A stretch of 64,000 bases of DNA from Pectobacterium aroidearum (lineage in GTDB: Bacteria > Pseudomonadota > Gammaproteobacteria > Enterobacterales > Enterobacteriaceae): positions 5,208,001-5,272,000 of the forward strand of contig NZ_CP166097.1 in assembly GCF_041228105.1 (NCBI RefSeq). Reading direction: 5' to 3'. The notes beneath the pieces were generated by a model. The model was not told the origin of the DNA, made no database searches, and saw only the letters and a program-made list of their open reading frames with translations. A program made the position numbers and the translations under genes. This document shows positions 45,303 through 54,180 of this stretch, piece after piece. The first letter of the stretch is position 1. Each line of letters starts with the position of its first letter.

Positions 45303-46046
45303 ATGGATACGGCGCTGCAATCGCTTGAGTCGTGGCTGTTGGCTCCTCAATACCTCATCTGGCTGTGGCACGGTTTCCTGATTACGCTGGGTATTTCCCT
45401 CAGTACGATCGCCTTGTCCACGGTGCTGGGCTTTCTGTTGGCAGCCGCCAGAGACAGTCAGGTTCGGGTGCTGAGCAGCGTCGTTGTCGCTTACAGCTCG
45501 CTATTCCGTAATACGCCGCTGCTGGTGCAGCTGTTTTTCTGGTATTTCGGTGCCGGTCAGCTTTTTCCCTCAGAGATGATGCAATGGCTGAACACTCCGC
45601 ATGTTATTTCGCTGTTGGGCATGACGTTAGCGTGGCCCTCTTTTGAGTTTCTGGCGGGCTTGGCTGGGCTGACGCTCTACTCCAGCGCGTTTATTGCCGA
45701 GGAAATTCGCGCCGGTATTCGCGGTGTGGCGCGTGGGCAGAAGTACGCGGCGCATGCTCTGGGGTTAACCGGTTGGCAATCCATGCGCTATGTGGTGCTG
45801 CCGCAGGCGCTAAAAATTGCCCTGCCGCCGCTGCTTGGGCAATACATGAATATCGTTAAGAACTCGTCGTTGACGATGGCGATTGGCGTCGCTGAATTGT
45901 CCTACGCGTCGCGTCAGGTGGAGACGGAAACCTTACGTACTTTTCAGGCGTTTGGCGTGGCGACGGTGTTGTACATCGTGATTATTGCCGTGATGGAAGG
46001 CTGGGGCATGTGGCGTCAGCAGCGTAGTTTGGCGGAGAGACACTAA
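45303..46046 (+). CDS. amino-acid ABC transporter permease, first subunit
   Basis: Inner-membrane permease (247 aa) of the HisM/GltJ type. Five to six hydrophobic helices are present. The EAA loop lies around RGQKYAAHALGLTGWQSMRY. FRNTPLLVQLFFWYFG is the polar amino-acid permease signature. It is separated by 1 nt from the next permease, with which it should form a heterodimer. Confidence 0.88.
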   Translation: MDTALQSLESWLLAPQYLIWLWHGFLITLGISLSTIALSTVLGFLLAAARDSQVRVLSSVVVAYSSLFRNTPLLVQLFFWYFGAGQLFPSEMMQWLNTPHVISLLGMTLAWPSFEFLAGLAGLTLYSSAFIAEEIRAGIRGVARGQKYAAHALGLTGWQSMRYVVLPQALKIALPPLLGQYMNIVKNSSLTMAIGVAELSYASRQVETETLRTFQAFGVATVLYIVIIAVMEGWGMWRQQRSLAERH

Positions 46047-46047
46047 G

Positions 46048-46776
46048 ATGGATTTTACCGTTATCACCGATAACCTCGGCTATTTGATGTGGGGCACGTT
46101 CCCGGAGGGCCCGCTGGGCGGCGCGGCGCTGACGCTGCTGATGAGCCTGCTGGCGGGCATCGCGTCTGCCGTTTTGGGGACGATATTGGGCGTGGCGCTG
46201 GCGATGTCACGAGGCGTATGGAGCGCGCTGTTGGCGATGGTGCTAGGGTTTTTTCGGGCGATTCCCGTCATCATGCTGATTTTCTGGACCTACTTCCTGC
46301 TGCCGATCGTTTTTGGCGTTGATATCCCTGAAATCACTACGGTGGTGTGTGCGCTGGCGCTGATCGCCTCGGCGTATCTGGCGCATGGGGTGAAGGCGGG
46401 CATTGTCGCGATTGGACGCGGCCAGTGGCAGGCTGGGCTCTCGCTGGGATTAAGCCGCTGGCAGGTGCTGTGGCAGATTGTCCTGCCGCAGGCGCTGAGG
46501 ATGATGGTGCCCTCCTTCATTAACCAGTGGATTTCCCTGATTAAAGACACCTCACTGGCCTACATTGTCGGCGTCGGCGAGCTGACGTTTCTCGCTACCC
46601 AGGTCAATAACCGCAGCATGGTTTATCCGATGGAAGTTTTCCTGTTTGTCGCGCTGGTCTACTTCGTGTTTTGCCTGTCGCTTGAACTGCTGGCTAACCG
46701 GGTTAACGCCCGTTTTAACCAGCAGGAAAAACAGCCGAAGCGCCGTTTGCTGTGGTGGCGGAATAAACCAGCCTGA
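46048..46776 (+). CDS. amino-acid ABC transporter permease, second subunit
   Basis: Inner-membrane permease (242 aa) of the GltK/HisQ type. The signature FFRAIPVIMLIFWTYFLLP and the EAA loop IGRGQWQAGLSLGLSRWQVL are present. The C-terminus is basic and cytoplasmic. No ATP-binding subunit follows: the next gene is the convergent yieH, after a hairpin repeat. The importer must use an ATPase encoded elsewhere. Confidence 0.88.
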   Translation: MDFTVITDNLGYLMWGTFPEGPLGGAALTLLMSLLAGIASAVLGTILGVALAMSRGVWSALLAMVLGFFRAIPVIMLIFWTYFLLPIVFGVDIPEITTVVCALALIASAYLAHGVKAGIVAIGRGQWQAGLSLGLSRWQVLWQIVLPQALRMMVPSFINQWISLIKDTSLAYIVGVGELTFLATQVNNRSMVYPMEVFLFVALVYFVFCLSLELLANRVNARFNQQEKQPKRRLLWWRNKPA

Positions 46777-46785
46777 GACGAATAC

Positions 46786-46888
46786 GGGTCACTGAAGCCC
46801 GTTATTAGGGGAAACACAGGGGGAGGTTCCCGTAGGGAGGCCTCACCCCTGTGGTCGCCCCGAGTATCTCGATGCTGAAACGATCGGT
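46786..46888 (+). repeat. dispersed intergenic hairpin repeat, copy 3
   Basis: The stem CACAGGGG (46815-46822) pairs with CCCCTGTG (46846-46853), with inner GAGG/CCTC and a TCCC-GTA-GGGA tip. Over about 100 bp it is almost identical to copy 2. It lies between the second permease gene and the convergent yieH. Confidence 0.85.
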
Positions 46889-46922
46889 ATTAAGCCTGAG
46901 TCTGGTCGCCTGAGTGGTACTG

Positions 46923-47588
46923 CTACATCGTGATATTCCAGCCTTTCTCGCGCCAGATTTGCGGCAGTTCGCGCATATCGTCGAACATCGTGACCAGCGG
47001 GTGATGAATCGGCTGGTTGTGGGGATCGGCACAGTAATAGAACACCGGAATACCCGCCGCGATGCCAGCCTGTACGCCAGCGGCGGAATCTTCAACCAGA
47101 ATGCAGTGCTCGATGGGAAGCTGTAGCTGCTCGGCAGCGTGATACAGCACCGCTGGATCGGGCTTCCACTTTTTCAGATCGTAGCCGCTGTAGAGATGGT
47201 CGCCAAACAGATCAAGCATCTGCGTCAGGCCGAGCGAATGCTGCATCTTACTGACCGGGCCGTTGGAAACCACGGCCATCGGAACGGTGATGGACTGCAC
47301 TAGCTCACGTGCGCCCTCGATAGGTTGCAGAGATTCATCAAAAAGACGTTTCACCTCTTGCCGGAAATGACGCTCCGCATCTTCTACCGATACGGTTAAA
47401 CCGTGCTGCTGGCTGATGCGGGCAATAATCTCGTACAGCTTCACGCCCTTGTAGGTTTTTATCACCTCCTCCAGCGATAAGTTCACCCCATACGGGATGA
47501 AGATATTCACATAAGCCTGGCAACACAGCACTTCGCTATCAACCAGCGTGCCATCACAGTCGAAGAAGACGCATTCAATACGGGGCAT
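46923..47588 (-). CDS. yieH: HAD-family sugar phosphatase YieH (6-phosphogluconate phosphatase)
   Basis: Cytoplasmic haloacid-dehalogenase phosphatase, 221 aa from ATG 47588 with AAGGA upstream; a TTG two codons earlier is less likely. Motif I FFDCDGTLVDS places the catalytic aspartates at 10 and 12. Motif II is VVSNGP, the motif III lysine lies in KKWKPDP, and motif IV is LVEDSAAGV. E. coli YieH hydrolyses 6-phosphogluconate in vitro. It is divergent from adeP, as in E. coli. Confidence 0.92.
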   Translation of the reverse strand: MPRIECVFFDCDGTLVDSEVLCCQAYVNIFIPYGVNLSLEEVIKTYKGVKLYEIIARISQQHGLTVSVEDAERHFRQEVKRLFDESLQPIEGARELVQSITVPMAVVSNGPVSKMQHSLGLTQMLDLFGDHLYSGYDLKKWKPDPAVLYHAAEQLQLPIEHCILVEDSAAGVQAGIAAGIPVFYYCADPHNQPIHHPLVTMFDDMRELPQIWREKGWNITM

Positions 47589-47833
47589 GACCAATCCTTA
47601 TCGATGAAATAAAAGATGAAGCCCTTACTTTAACCAATTGACCCGATATTGCGACCTACAAAGCCATTTTTAACGCTATCTTGCGTAAAATCAGGGGGAT
47701 TTAACCGAGAGAAAACGATGACGTTAATAGGTTCTTCTTATTCGATGAAAAAAAACGTGGGATCAACGTAAAAACGTAGCGTTTTGTTATAGGATACCCG
47801 ACGACAGTTACTCCCTTCTTTGGATTGGTACTA

Positions 47834-49171
47834 ATGAATAAATCACAACCCGGTCTTGCTACCGAGCAGGGCCTGCTGGAGCGCGTGTTTAAACTTAAAC
47901 AACACGGCACGACAGCACGTACGGAAACGATTGCCGGTTTCACGACGTTTTTGACGATGGTCTACATCGTTTTTGTTAACCCGCAAATCCTGGGTGCGGC
48001 GGGGATGGATACCAAAGCGGTTTTTGTGACCACCTGCCTGATCGCAGCATTTGGTAGTATTTTGATGGGATTGCTGGCTAACCTGCCTGTGGCGCTGGCT
48101 CCGGCAATGGGGCTGAATGCGTTTTTCGCGTTTGTTGTCGTGGGGGCGATGGGGCTGCCATGGCAGGTTGCGATGGGTGCTATTTTCTGGGGCGCAATCG
48201 GTTTCCTGTTGCTGACCATCTTCCAGATTCGCTACTGGATGATCGCCAATATTCCGCTCAGTCTGCGTTTGGGGATCGCCAGCGGTATCGGGCTGTTCAT
48301 TGCTATGATGGGCTTGAAAAATGCCGGTATTATCGTTCCTAACCCAGAAACACTGGTGACGATTGGCAATCTGACCTCACACAGCGTGCTGCTGGGCGCT
48401 CTGGGCTTTTTCATTATTGTGGCGCTGGCGTCACGTAATATTCACGCCGCGGTACTGATCTCGATCGTGGTAACCACCTCGATTGGCCTGCTGCTGGGCG
48501 ATGTTAAATTTGCTGGCGTGTTCTCTATGCCACCGAGCGTAACGTCGGTGGTTGGTCAGGTTGATCTGGCTGGGGCGCTGAACCTCGGAATGTCCGGTAT
48601 TATTTTCTCTTTCATGCTGGTTAACCTGTTTGACTCCTCCGGTACGCTGATTGGCGTGACGGATAAAGCCGGTCTGGTCGATGCGCGCGGTAAGTTCCCG
48701 CGTATGAAGCAGGCGCTGTATGTTGACAGCGTTAGCTCTGTGGCTGGTTCGTTTATCGGGACCTCCTCCGTTACGGCGTATATTGAAAGCTCTTCTGGCG
48801 TGTCCGTTGGTGGACGTACTGGCCTGACCGCAGTGGTGGTGGGTCTGCTGTTCCTGCTGGTGATCTTCCTGTCACCGCTGGCGGGTATGGTGCCTGCCTA
48901 TGCGGCCGCTGGCGCACTGATTTACGTGGGTGTACTGATGACATCCAGCTTGGCGCGTGTGAAGTGGGATGACCTGACGGAAGCCGTTCCAGCCTTTATT
49001 ACCGCGGTGATGATGCCGTTCAGCTTCTCGATTACCGAAGGGATCGCACTGGGTTTCATTTCCTACTGTGTGATGAAGTTAGCGACGGGACGCTGGCGTG
49101 AAATCAGCCCATGTGTGGTTGTGGTTGCGCTGCTGTTCCTGCTGAAAATCGTGTTTATCGACGCGCATTAA
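47834..49171 (+). CDS. adeP: adenine permease AdeP (YieG)
   Basis: Inner-membrane purine/H+ symporter of the AzgA-like NCS2 group, 445 aa with about 12-13 helices. ATG 47834 gives the same length as E. coli AdeP; a TTG three codons upstream is the alternative. Signature segments are ALAPAMGLNAFFAFVVVG and IGTSSVTAYIESSSGVSVGG. A 15-bp inverted sequence (AAAACGTAGCGTTTT at 47771-47785) lies upstream and does not fit a known PurR site well. Confidence 0.93.
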   Translation: MNKSQPGLATEQGLLERVFKLKQHGTTARTETIAGFTTFLTMVYIVFVNPQILGAAGMDTKAVFVTTCLIAAFGSILMGLLANLPVALAPAMGLNAFFAFVVVGAMGLPWQVAMGAIFWGAIGFLLLTIFQIRYWMIANIPLSLRLGIASGIGLFIAMMGLKNAGIIVPNPETLVTIGNLTSHSVLLGALGFFIIVALASRNIHAAVLISIVVTTSIGLLLGDVKFAGVFSMPPSVTSVVGQVDLAGALNLGMSGIIFSFMLVNLFDSSGTLIGVTDKAGLVDARGKFPRMKQALYVDSVSSVAGSFIGTSSVTAYIESSSGVSVGGRTGLTAVVVGLLFLLVIFLSPLAGMVPAYAAAGALIYVGVLMTSSLARVKWDDLTEAVPAFITAVMMPFSFSITEGIALGFISYCVMKLATGRWREISPCVVVVALLFLLKIVFIDAH

Positions 49172-49226
49172 TCCGTTCGTGGCTCCGGGGTTTTCCCGGA
49201 GCCTCAGCCTGTGATGAAGCGGCTGG

Positions 49227-49970
49227 CTACAGTGAGGCGGTAGAGATGGCTTTTTCTATCGTATGACTGGTTAATTTCATATAGCGCAAAGACTGGCGCT
49301 GCTGCTGTAGAATTTCTCCCGATTTTCTCATGCCCGATGTCGATGTATATTTCCACATGATCAATCGGTTAAGTGTAGGGATATGGGCGCAGGCCCAGGC
49401 AAGATAATCATCAACATCGCTCATCACTTCTACGGCGGGGGTGCAGGTTGAACGCAGTCTGCCAGAGGCGGGGTGGAGTTTCAGGTTATTGGGAGGATGG
49501 CTGTTTACGCCAGGGATTTTCATCAATGACTGGCGAATGGTGCAGAGTTGCGTTGCTGCTTCCAGCGGATCGCGCTGAGCATCGATCCACGCTTGTTCGG
49601 CCTGCGTCTGCGCCTGCATCTGTGGAACAGCCTGATTTGTTGGCCTGACATGAACGATTTCGATATCCATACCCACGCTCCCTTCTTCACTCAGGAGAAT
49701 AGCGATGGTATTGCCTGCATAGCCGATGCTGAAATTGGGCATGTTGGGATCGGCAAAATAAGGGCGTCCTTCAGGGGACTCCAGTAGTGTGGGTAACAGT
49801 GGATAGCCGAAAAAATAGAACATCATCTCAGCCAGCAGCACGCGACTTTTCAGATAACGCTCGCGGCGTTTGGCTGAAAAACCCTGTGTTGATGAGATGA
49901 GCCTATCGGGCAGTCTTTGTAAGTCAGGAAGCGCTTCCGTGCTTGTCCACCTGACAAAATGGCAGGTCAT
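49227..49970 (-). CDS. yieE: 4'-phosphopantetheinyl transferase family protein YieE
   Basis: Cytoplasmic Sfp-like phosphopantetheinyl transferase, 247 aa. The core PPTase segments are visible: RRERYLKSRVLLAEMM (about 35-50), EGRPYFADPNMPNFSIGYAG and VGMDIEIV with the metal-binding Asp/Glu pair near residue 100. Position next to adeP and yieH matches the E. coli yieE-yieF-yieG-yieH block, but yieF (chrR) is missing here. The carrier-protein substrate is unknown. Confidence 0.85.
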   Translation of the reverse strand: MTCHFVRWTSTEALPDLQRLPDRLISSTQGFSAKRRERYLKSRVLLAEMMFYFFGYPLLPTLLESPEGRPYFADPNMPNFSIGYAGNTIAILLSEEGSVGMDIEIVHVRPTNQAVPQMQAQTQAEQAWIDAQRDPLEAATQLCTIRQSLMKIPGVNSHPPNNLKLHPASGRLRSTCTPAVEVMSDVDDYLAWACAHIPTLNRLIMWKYTSTSGMRKSGEILQQQRQSLRYMKLTSHTIEKAISTASL

Positions 49971-50160
49971 TGTTCACTCCGTGATCGTGATAAAAGATGG
50001 GAACCTATCAGGCATTACCAATGCATATTATCAGACTAATATGTGATCTAAAGAAAAATCGATGGATAAATCGGCGATAATTATTAATTAGACACAACGA
50101 ATTTCCTGCATCGTGTGTTTTGTGGCGCTCCCTCCCTGTCCACCACCTGTCCCGTTTGTT

Positions 50161-50682
50161 TTAATGGCTCGGCCACCCCAGTGCGGAACGCCGCTGTTTT
50201 TCCAGCGTCTGCTTGCGCAACTCATCCGCTGTCACTAATCGCAGCGCCGATGTCGGACACACGCTGACGCAGGAGGGACTCTGGGCGACATCCGCGCACA
50301 AATCACATTTGTGAACCTCGCTTTGCGTGAGGTGCGTTTCCCCTTCGTCATTCGACGCTTTTGTCACCACATTAATGGCGCCGAAAGGACAGGCGACCAC
50401 ACAGCTTTTGCAGCCGATACAGCGGGACTGAATCACCTGAATGCTGTCCCGATCGCGCACCAGCGCGTCATTTGGACACACGCTGGCGCAGGGCGCATTT
50501 TCACACTGTCGGCACAGAACGGGTACGCTGACGCTGGCGCTTTTAACGACTTTTAGGCGCGGAAAGAAGTGAGAAGGCCGCAGTTGCGCGCTTTGGCCTC
50601 CGCTATGGGCGACCGCACAGGCGATTTCACAGGTCCGGCAGCCGATACACTTTTCTGCTTCGGCGATAACAAATTGATTCAT
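50161..50682 (-). CDS. hydN: 4Fe-4S ferredoxin-type electron carrier HydN
   Basis: Cytoplasmic iron-sulfur protein (173 aa) with four cysteine clusters in order: CIGCRTCEIAC (about 12-22), CRQCENAPCASVCP (about 57-70), CIGCKSCVVACP (about 89-100) and CDLCAD...CVSVCP (about 126-145). E. coli HydN is tied to formate dehydrogenase H and hydrogen metabolism. It overlaps the aegA stop by 4 nt, so the two are translationally coupled and probably exchange electrons. Confidence 0.88.
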   Translation of the reverse strand: MNQFVIAEAEKCIGCRTCEIACAVAHSGGQSAQLRPSHFFPRLKVVKSASVSVPVLCRQCENAPCASVCPNDALVRDRDSIQVIQSRCIGCKSCVVACPFGAINVVTKASNDEGETHLTQSEVHKCDLCADVAQSPSCVSVCPTSALRLVTADELRKQTLEKQRRSALGWPSH

Positions 50683-52703
50683 GAGCGAACCTCCTCGCGA
50701 GTTGCGTTCGTTTCGGGACGCTGCGGGTGTGCGGGAATGGCGCCCGTGGCGGCGGTCAGCCCCATTGTCGCAATCATACCCAGTGCGGCTTTGCGCCCGT
50801 CGGCAATGGCGGTCACCACCAGATCGGCACCGCGTACGGCATCACCGCCAGCAAAAATACGTGGATGGTTGGTCTGGCAAGGTATCTGATTATTAAGGGG
50901 AGCCGTGATGTAGCCCCAGTTATCCAGACCGATCTCGGCCTCTTCCAGCCACGGCATGCTGTGCGACTGGAAGCCAAATGCGGTTATCACGGCTTCCGCA
51001 GGTTGCACAAATTCTGATCCGGGAATAGGGCGCGGACGGCGACGACCGCTGGCGTCTGGCTCGCCCAGTTCAGTGCGAACCAGACTAATCCCGCACACTT
51101 CGCCCTGTTCATTGAGGCAGATTTTTTGTGGCTGGACGTTAAACATGAACTCCACGCCTTCTTCACGGGAATTTTTTACCTCTTTTTTCGAGCCGGGCAT
51201 ATTCGCTTCATCGCGACGGTACGCGCAGGTGACGGATACTGCACCTTGTCGAACGGATGTGCGTAAGCAGTCCATTGCGGTATCTCCACCGCCGAGCACC
51301 ACGACGCGTTTGCCCGCCATCGAGATATAAGGCTCGTCGTCTAATTCAGGCAGTCCCATGACGTGCTTGGTATTGGCAATCAGGAAAGGGAGCGCATCGA
51401 AGACGCCGGGAGCCTCTTCATTATCAATGTTAGCCTTCATGGAGCGGTAGGTGCCTACGCCGAGGAAAACGGTGTCATAGTCATCCAGAAGCTGAGCCAG
51501 AGAAATATCTTTCCCCACTTCGGTATTCAGCCGGAATTCGATTCCCATCGCGCTGAATACTTCACGGCGATGAATCAGCACCTCTTTATCCAGTTTGAAC
51601 GACGGGATCCCGAATGTGAGCAGCCCACCAATTTCCGGGTGGCGGTCGAACACGACAGCCTGCACGCCGTTGCGCGCCAGCACATCGGCGCAGGCTAACC
51701 CTGCCGGGCCAGCACCGACGATCGCCGCACGTTTGCCGCTGGGAACGACACGCGTCATATCGGGCGACCAGCCCATTGCCATTGCGGTATCGGTAATGTA
51801 GCGCTCTACGTTGCCGATGGTGATGGCGCCGTACTCTTTACCCAGTGTACAGGCCCCTTCGCATAGCCGATCCTGCGGGCATACCCGGCCGCAGATTTCC
51901 GGCAGGCTGCTGGTTTGGTGTGAGAGCTCGACGGCTTCAAGAATCCGCCCCTGTTTCGCGAGACTTAGTAGTTCGGGAATATTGTTATGCAGCGGACAGG
52001 TCCACTCGCAGATCGCACGTTTACCGCAGGAAAGGCAGCGATCAGCCTGATCTTCCGTCTGCTGAACGGAGAAGCCGTGATAGATTTCATCAAACGTGGA
52101 GGTTCTCTGAGTCAGCGGCTTTTTCTCAGCATCCCGGCGCGGCCAGTTTTTTCTTTTACTGAGCGGATTGGTCGTCAGCGCTTTCAGCACGGGTGTTTCA
52201 CGCTGCCAGTGGGAGGCTGAACGCAGCGCCATCGTCTGCTGTTTTTCCTGACGGCGTGCCGCTAACGTTTGTTCGCTGACCAACTGCAAGGCGTGTGTTG
52301 GGCAGGCGGCGACACAGGCTTGCCCTTCTGGACGATCGGCGCAGAGATCGCACTTATGGGCGACAGTGCTATTGTCCACGGGATTTGTCACCATGGACAT
52401 CGCACCGAACGGGCAAGCCAGCACACAGCTTTTACAGCCAATGCACTTTTCCTGAACGAGCTGAATGCTATTGTCTTTTCTGATCAAGGCCTGCGTTGGG
52501 CACACGCTGGCGCAGGGGGCATCTTCACAATGGCGACATGTTACGGCAGCCCGCAACGTTGGCGTATTGAATGCCTTGATTCTGGGCTGAAACACCGTGG
52601 TGCTATCTGGATACTGCTCATCGTTGTGTGAAATGACACAGGCGATTTCGCATGCATGGCACCCCATACAGTCTTGAGTACTGGCAATAACAAACCGGTT
52701 CAT
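50679..52703 (-). CDS. aegA: ferredoxin-flavoprotein oxidoreductase AegA
   Basis: This 674-aa fusion has a HydN-like four-cluster ferredoxin domain (about 1-165) joined to a glutamate synthase small-subunit-like NAD(P)H/FAD oxidoreductase (about 190-655). Dinucleotide motifs are GAGPAGLACADVLAR and VVVLGGGDTAMDC. Two further cysteine groups (CLSCGKRAICEWTCP and CGRVCPQDRLCEGAC) bind Fe-S clusters as in GltD. E. coli AegA is implicated in anaerobic purine (urate) breakdown with formate metabolism. Paralogous UacF (YgfT) is the alternative name; AegA fits better overall. Confidence 0.88.
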   Translation of the reverse strand: MNRFVIASTQDCMGCHACEIACVISHNDEQYPDSTTVFQPRIKAFNTPTLRAAVTCRHCEDAPCASVCPTQALIRKDNSIQLVQEKCIGCKSCVLACPFGAMSMVTNPVDNSTVAHKCDLCADRPEGQACVAACPTHALQLVSEQTLAARRQEKQQTMALRSASHWQRETPVLKALTTNPLSKRKNWPRRDAEKKPLTQRTSTFDEIYHGFSVQQTEDQADRCLSCGKRAICEWTCPLHNNIPELLSLAKQGRILEAVELSHQTSSLPEICGRVCPQDRLCEGACTLGKEYGAITIGNVERYITDTAMAMGWSPDMTRVVPSGKRAAIVGAGPAGLACADVLARNGVQAVVFDRHPEIGGLLTFGIPSFKLDKEVLIHRREVFSAMGIEFRLNTEVGKDISLAQLLDDYDTVFLGVGTYRSMKANIDNEEAPGVFDALPFLIANTKHVMGLPELDDEPYISMAGKRVVVLGGGDTAMDCLRTSVRQGAVSVTCAYRRDEANMPGSKKEVKNSREEGVEFMFNVQPQKICLNEQGEVCGISLVRTELGEPDASGRRRPRPIPGSEFVQPAEAVITAFGFQSHSMPWLEEAEIGLDNWGYITAPLNNQIPCQTNHPRIFAGGDAVRGADLVVTAIADGRKAALGMIATMGLTAATGAIPAHPQRPETNATREEVRS

Positions 52704-53130
52704 TACCTTCTCCCACCCTGGATCCCTCGATCATTGCCTTTATCCTAATAGCTGGATAACACCCTGACCTTGATATAGAGCAGGTAAAAAGTCGGTTAAT
52801 GTTAAATATCGCAGAGGTTATTAATGAAATTATTGAATCGTTTCAGTAAGTTGTGATGTTATGCAAAAGTAATGTCATGGTTGCATATAACCTTGTTTTT
52901 TATCTGGTTTACAGTGGTTTACCCTAGGTAAAAATTCTGGTTTTCATGATTTTTGTTAATTTTTTCATGAAATAACTCGTTACTTTTCCTTACGCCCCTC
53001 ATAATGTCGGGCGCTATTTAAACGCAGCAAAACAGTGTTGCAGCTAAATAACGTTTTTACGGCATTTTCATTATGAATCAATAACAGGGCTTTGCTCAGG
53101 GTTAATGGATTGTCACTAAGGGATAGTGTT
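52704..53130. promoter_or_regulatory. divergent control region between aegA and the CsgG-like lipoprotein gene
   Basis: This AT-rich 427-bp gap has no gene. TTGATATAGAGCAG at 52770-52783 resembles an FNR site with a good left half and poor right half, plausible for aegA. TTTACC-CTA-GGTAAA at 52918-52932 is a short palindrome on the lipoprotein side, next to the direct repeat TGGTTTAC (at about 52906 and 52915). Promoter boxes could not be assigned with confidence. Confidence 0.4.
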
Positions 53131-53802
53131 ATGAATAAAAAAGTCGTTCTTTGTTCTGTATTCATGTCAGCAGCGTTATTGAGCGGATGTGCTACAGAGT
53201 CTTCCCGTACCGTAGAAGCACAAAAAGTTACTTCTTACAGTACGCCTTATCAGGGCGTTCGTAGCCCGATTTCCGTCGGAAAATTTGAAAACCGCTCTAA
53301 CTACATGAACGGTATTTTTTCTGATGGTGTTGACCGCTTAGGTAATCAATCCAAGACCATTCTTGTTAGCCATCTTCAGCAGAGTGGCCGCTTTAACGTG
53401 TTGGATCGCACCAATATGGAAGAGCTGAAAGCAGAAGCGGGCATTAAAGGGCAAACGCAGACGCTGAAAGGCGCTACCTATGTTGTTACCGGCGATGTGA
53501 CCGAGTTTGGTCGCAAAGAAGTGGGTGACCATCAACTGTGGGGCATCCTTGGTCGCGGCAAAACACAGGTTGCTTACGCAAAAACCACGTTGAATGTGGT
53601 GAACGTACAAACATCTGAAGTCGTGTATTCCGTACAAGGTGCCGGTGAGTACACCTTGTCCAACCGTGAAATTATCGGTTTCGGCGGTACGGCCAGCTAT
53701 GACTCTACGTTGAACGGTAAAGTGCTGGATTTGGCTATTCGTGAAGCCGTCAATAATCTGGTTGCGGGAATTGAAAGTGGTGCCTGGCGCCCAGCGAACT
53801 AA
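53131..53802 (+). CDS. CsgG-like outer-membrane lipoprotein
   Basis: Lipoprotein of 223 aa from ATG 53131 (MNKKVVLCSVFM). The lipobox LLSGC gives a lipid-modified Cys at residue 20. The body is a CsgG/HfaB-type domain (GKFENRSNYMNGIFSDGVDR, FNVLDRTNMEELKAEAG, YVVTGDVTEFGRKEVGD). No curli genes are nearby, and it is shorter than curli CsgG (about 277 aa). It heads a three-gene operon with DUF4810 and DUF799 lipoproteins, a combination conserved in several proteobacteria (Neisseria GNA1162 locus) with no settled function. Confidence 0.85.
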   Translation: MNKKVVLCSVFMSAALLSGCATESSRTVEAQKVTSYSTPYQGVRSPISVGKFENRSNYMNGIFSDGVDRLGNQSKTILVSHLQQSGRFNVLDRTNMEELKAEAGIKGQTQTLKGATYVVTGDVTEFGRKEVGDHQLWGILGRGKTQVAYAKTTLNVVNVQTSEVVYSVQGAGEYTLSNREIIGFGGTASYDSTLNGKVLDLAIREAVNNLVAGIESGAWRPAN

Positions 53803-53820
53803 TGGAATAGGAATATAACC

Positions 53821-54180
53821 ATGTTATCTCATAAGAAAATTGTCCTGCTGCTTGCAGCGACAGTACTGGCTGGCTGTGCGTCCCAGCCAAAAACCATTTA
53901 CAGCTGGGAAAAATATCAGCCGGCTCTTTACGATTACTATCAGCAAGATAAAGTTGGCCCTGAGCAGCAGATTCTTGCTTTGAATGAATCGATCGAAAAA
54001 GCGAAAGCCGCAAATAAACCTGTCCCACCGGGACTCTATGCTCAACTTGGGTTGCTGTATGCCAACACTGGCCGTGATAGCGAAGCTCGCCAACAGTTTG
54101 AAACTGAAAAAGCGAAATTCCCTGAATCAGCACCTTTTATGGACTTTCTGTTGAGTAAAAATAAAGGGAGCATTAAATGA
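53821..54180 (+). CDS. DUF4810 lipoprotein
   Basis: Small lipoprotein of 119 aa. The lipobox VLAGC places the lipid-modified Cys at residue 19. The body is DUF4810-like, with SWEKYQPALYDYYQQDKV and a TPR-like helix pair near PPGLYAQLGLLYANTGRDSEA. It sits 18 nt after the CsgG-like gene and overlaps the next gene by 4 nt (ATGA), so the three are co-translated. Confidence 0.85.
   Translation: MLSHKKIVLLLAATVLAGCASQPKTIYSWEKYQPALYDYYQQDKVGPEQQILALNESIEKAKAANKPVPPGLYAQLGLLYANTGRDSEARQQFETEKAKFPESAPFMDFLLSKNKGSIK

Noticed and set aside
47600..47833. Purine riboswitch or PurR operator upstream of adeP
   Set aside because: No purine-aptamer core or convincing ACGCAAACGTTTNCGT match could be found by eye.
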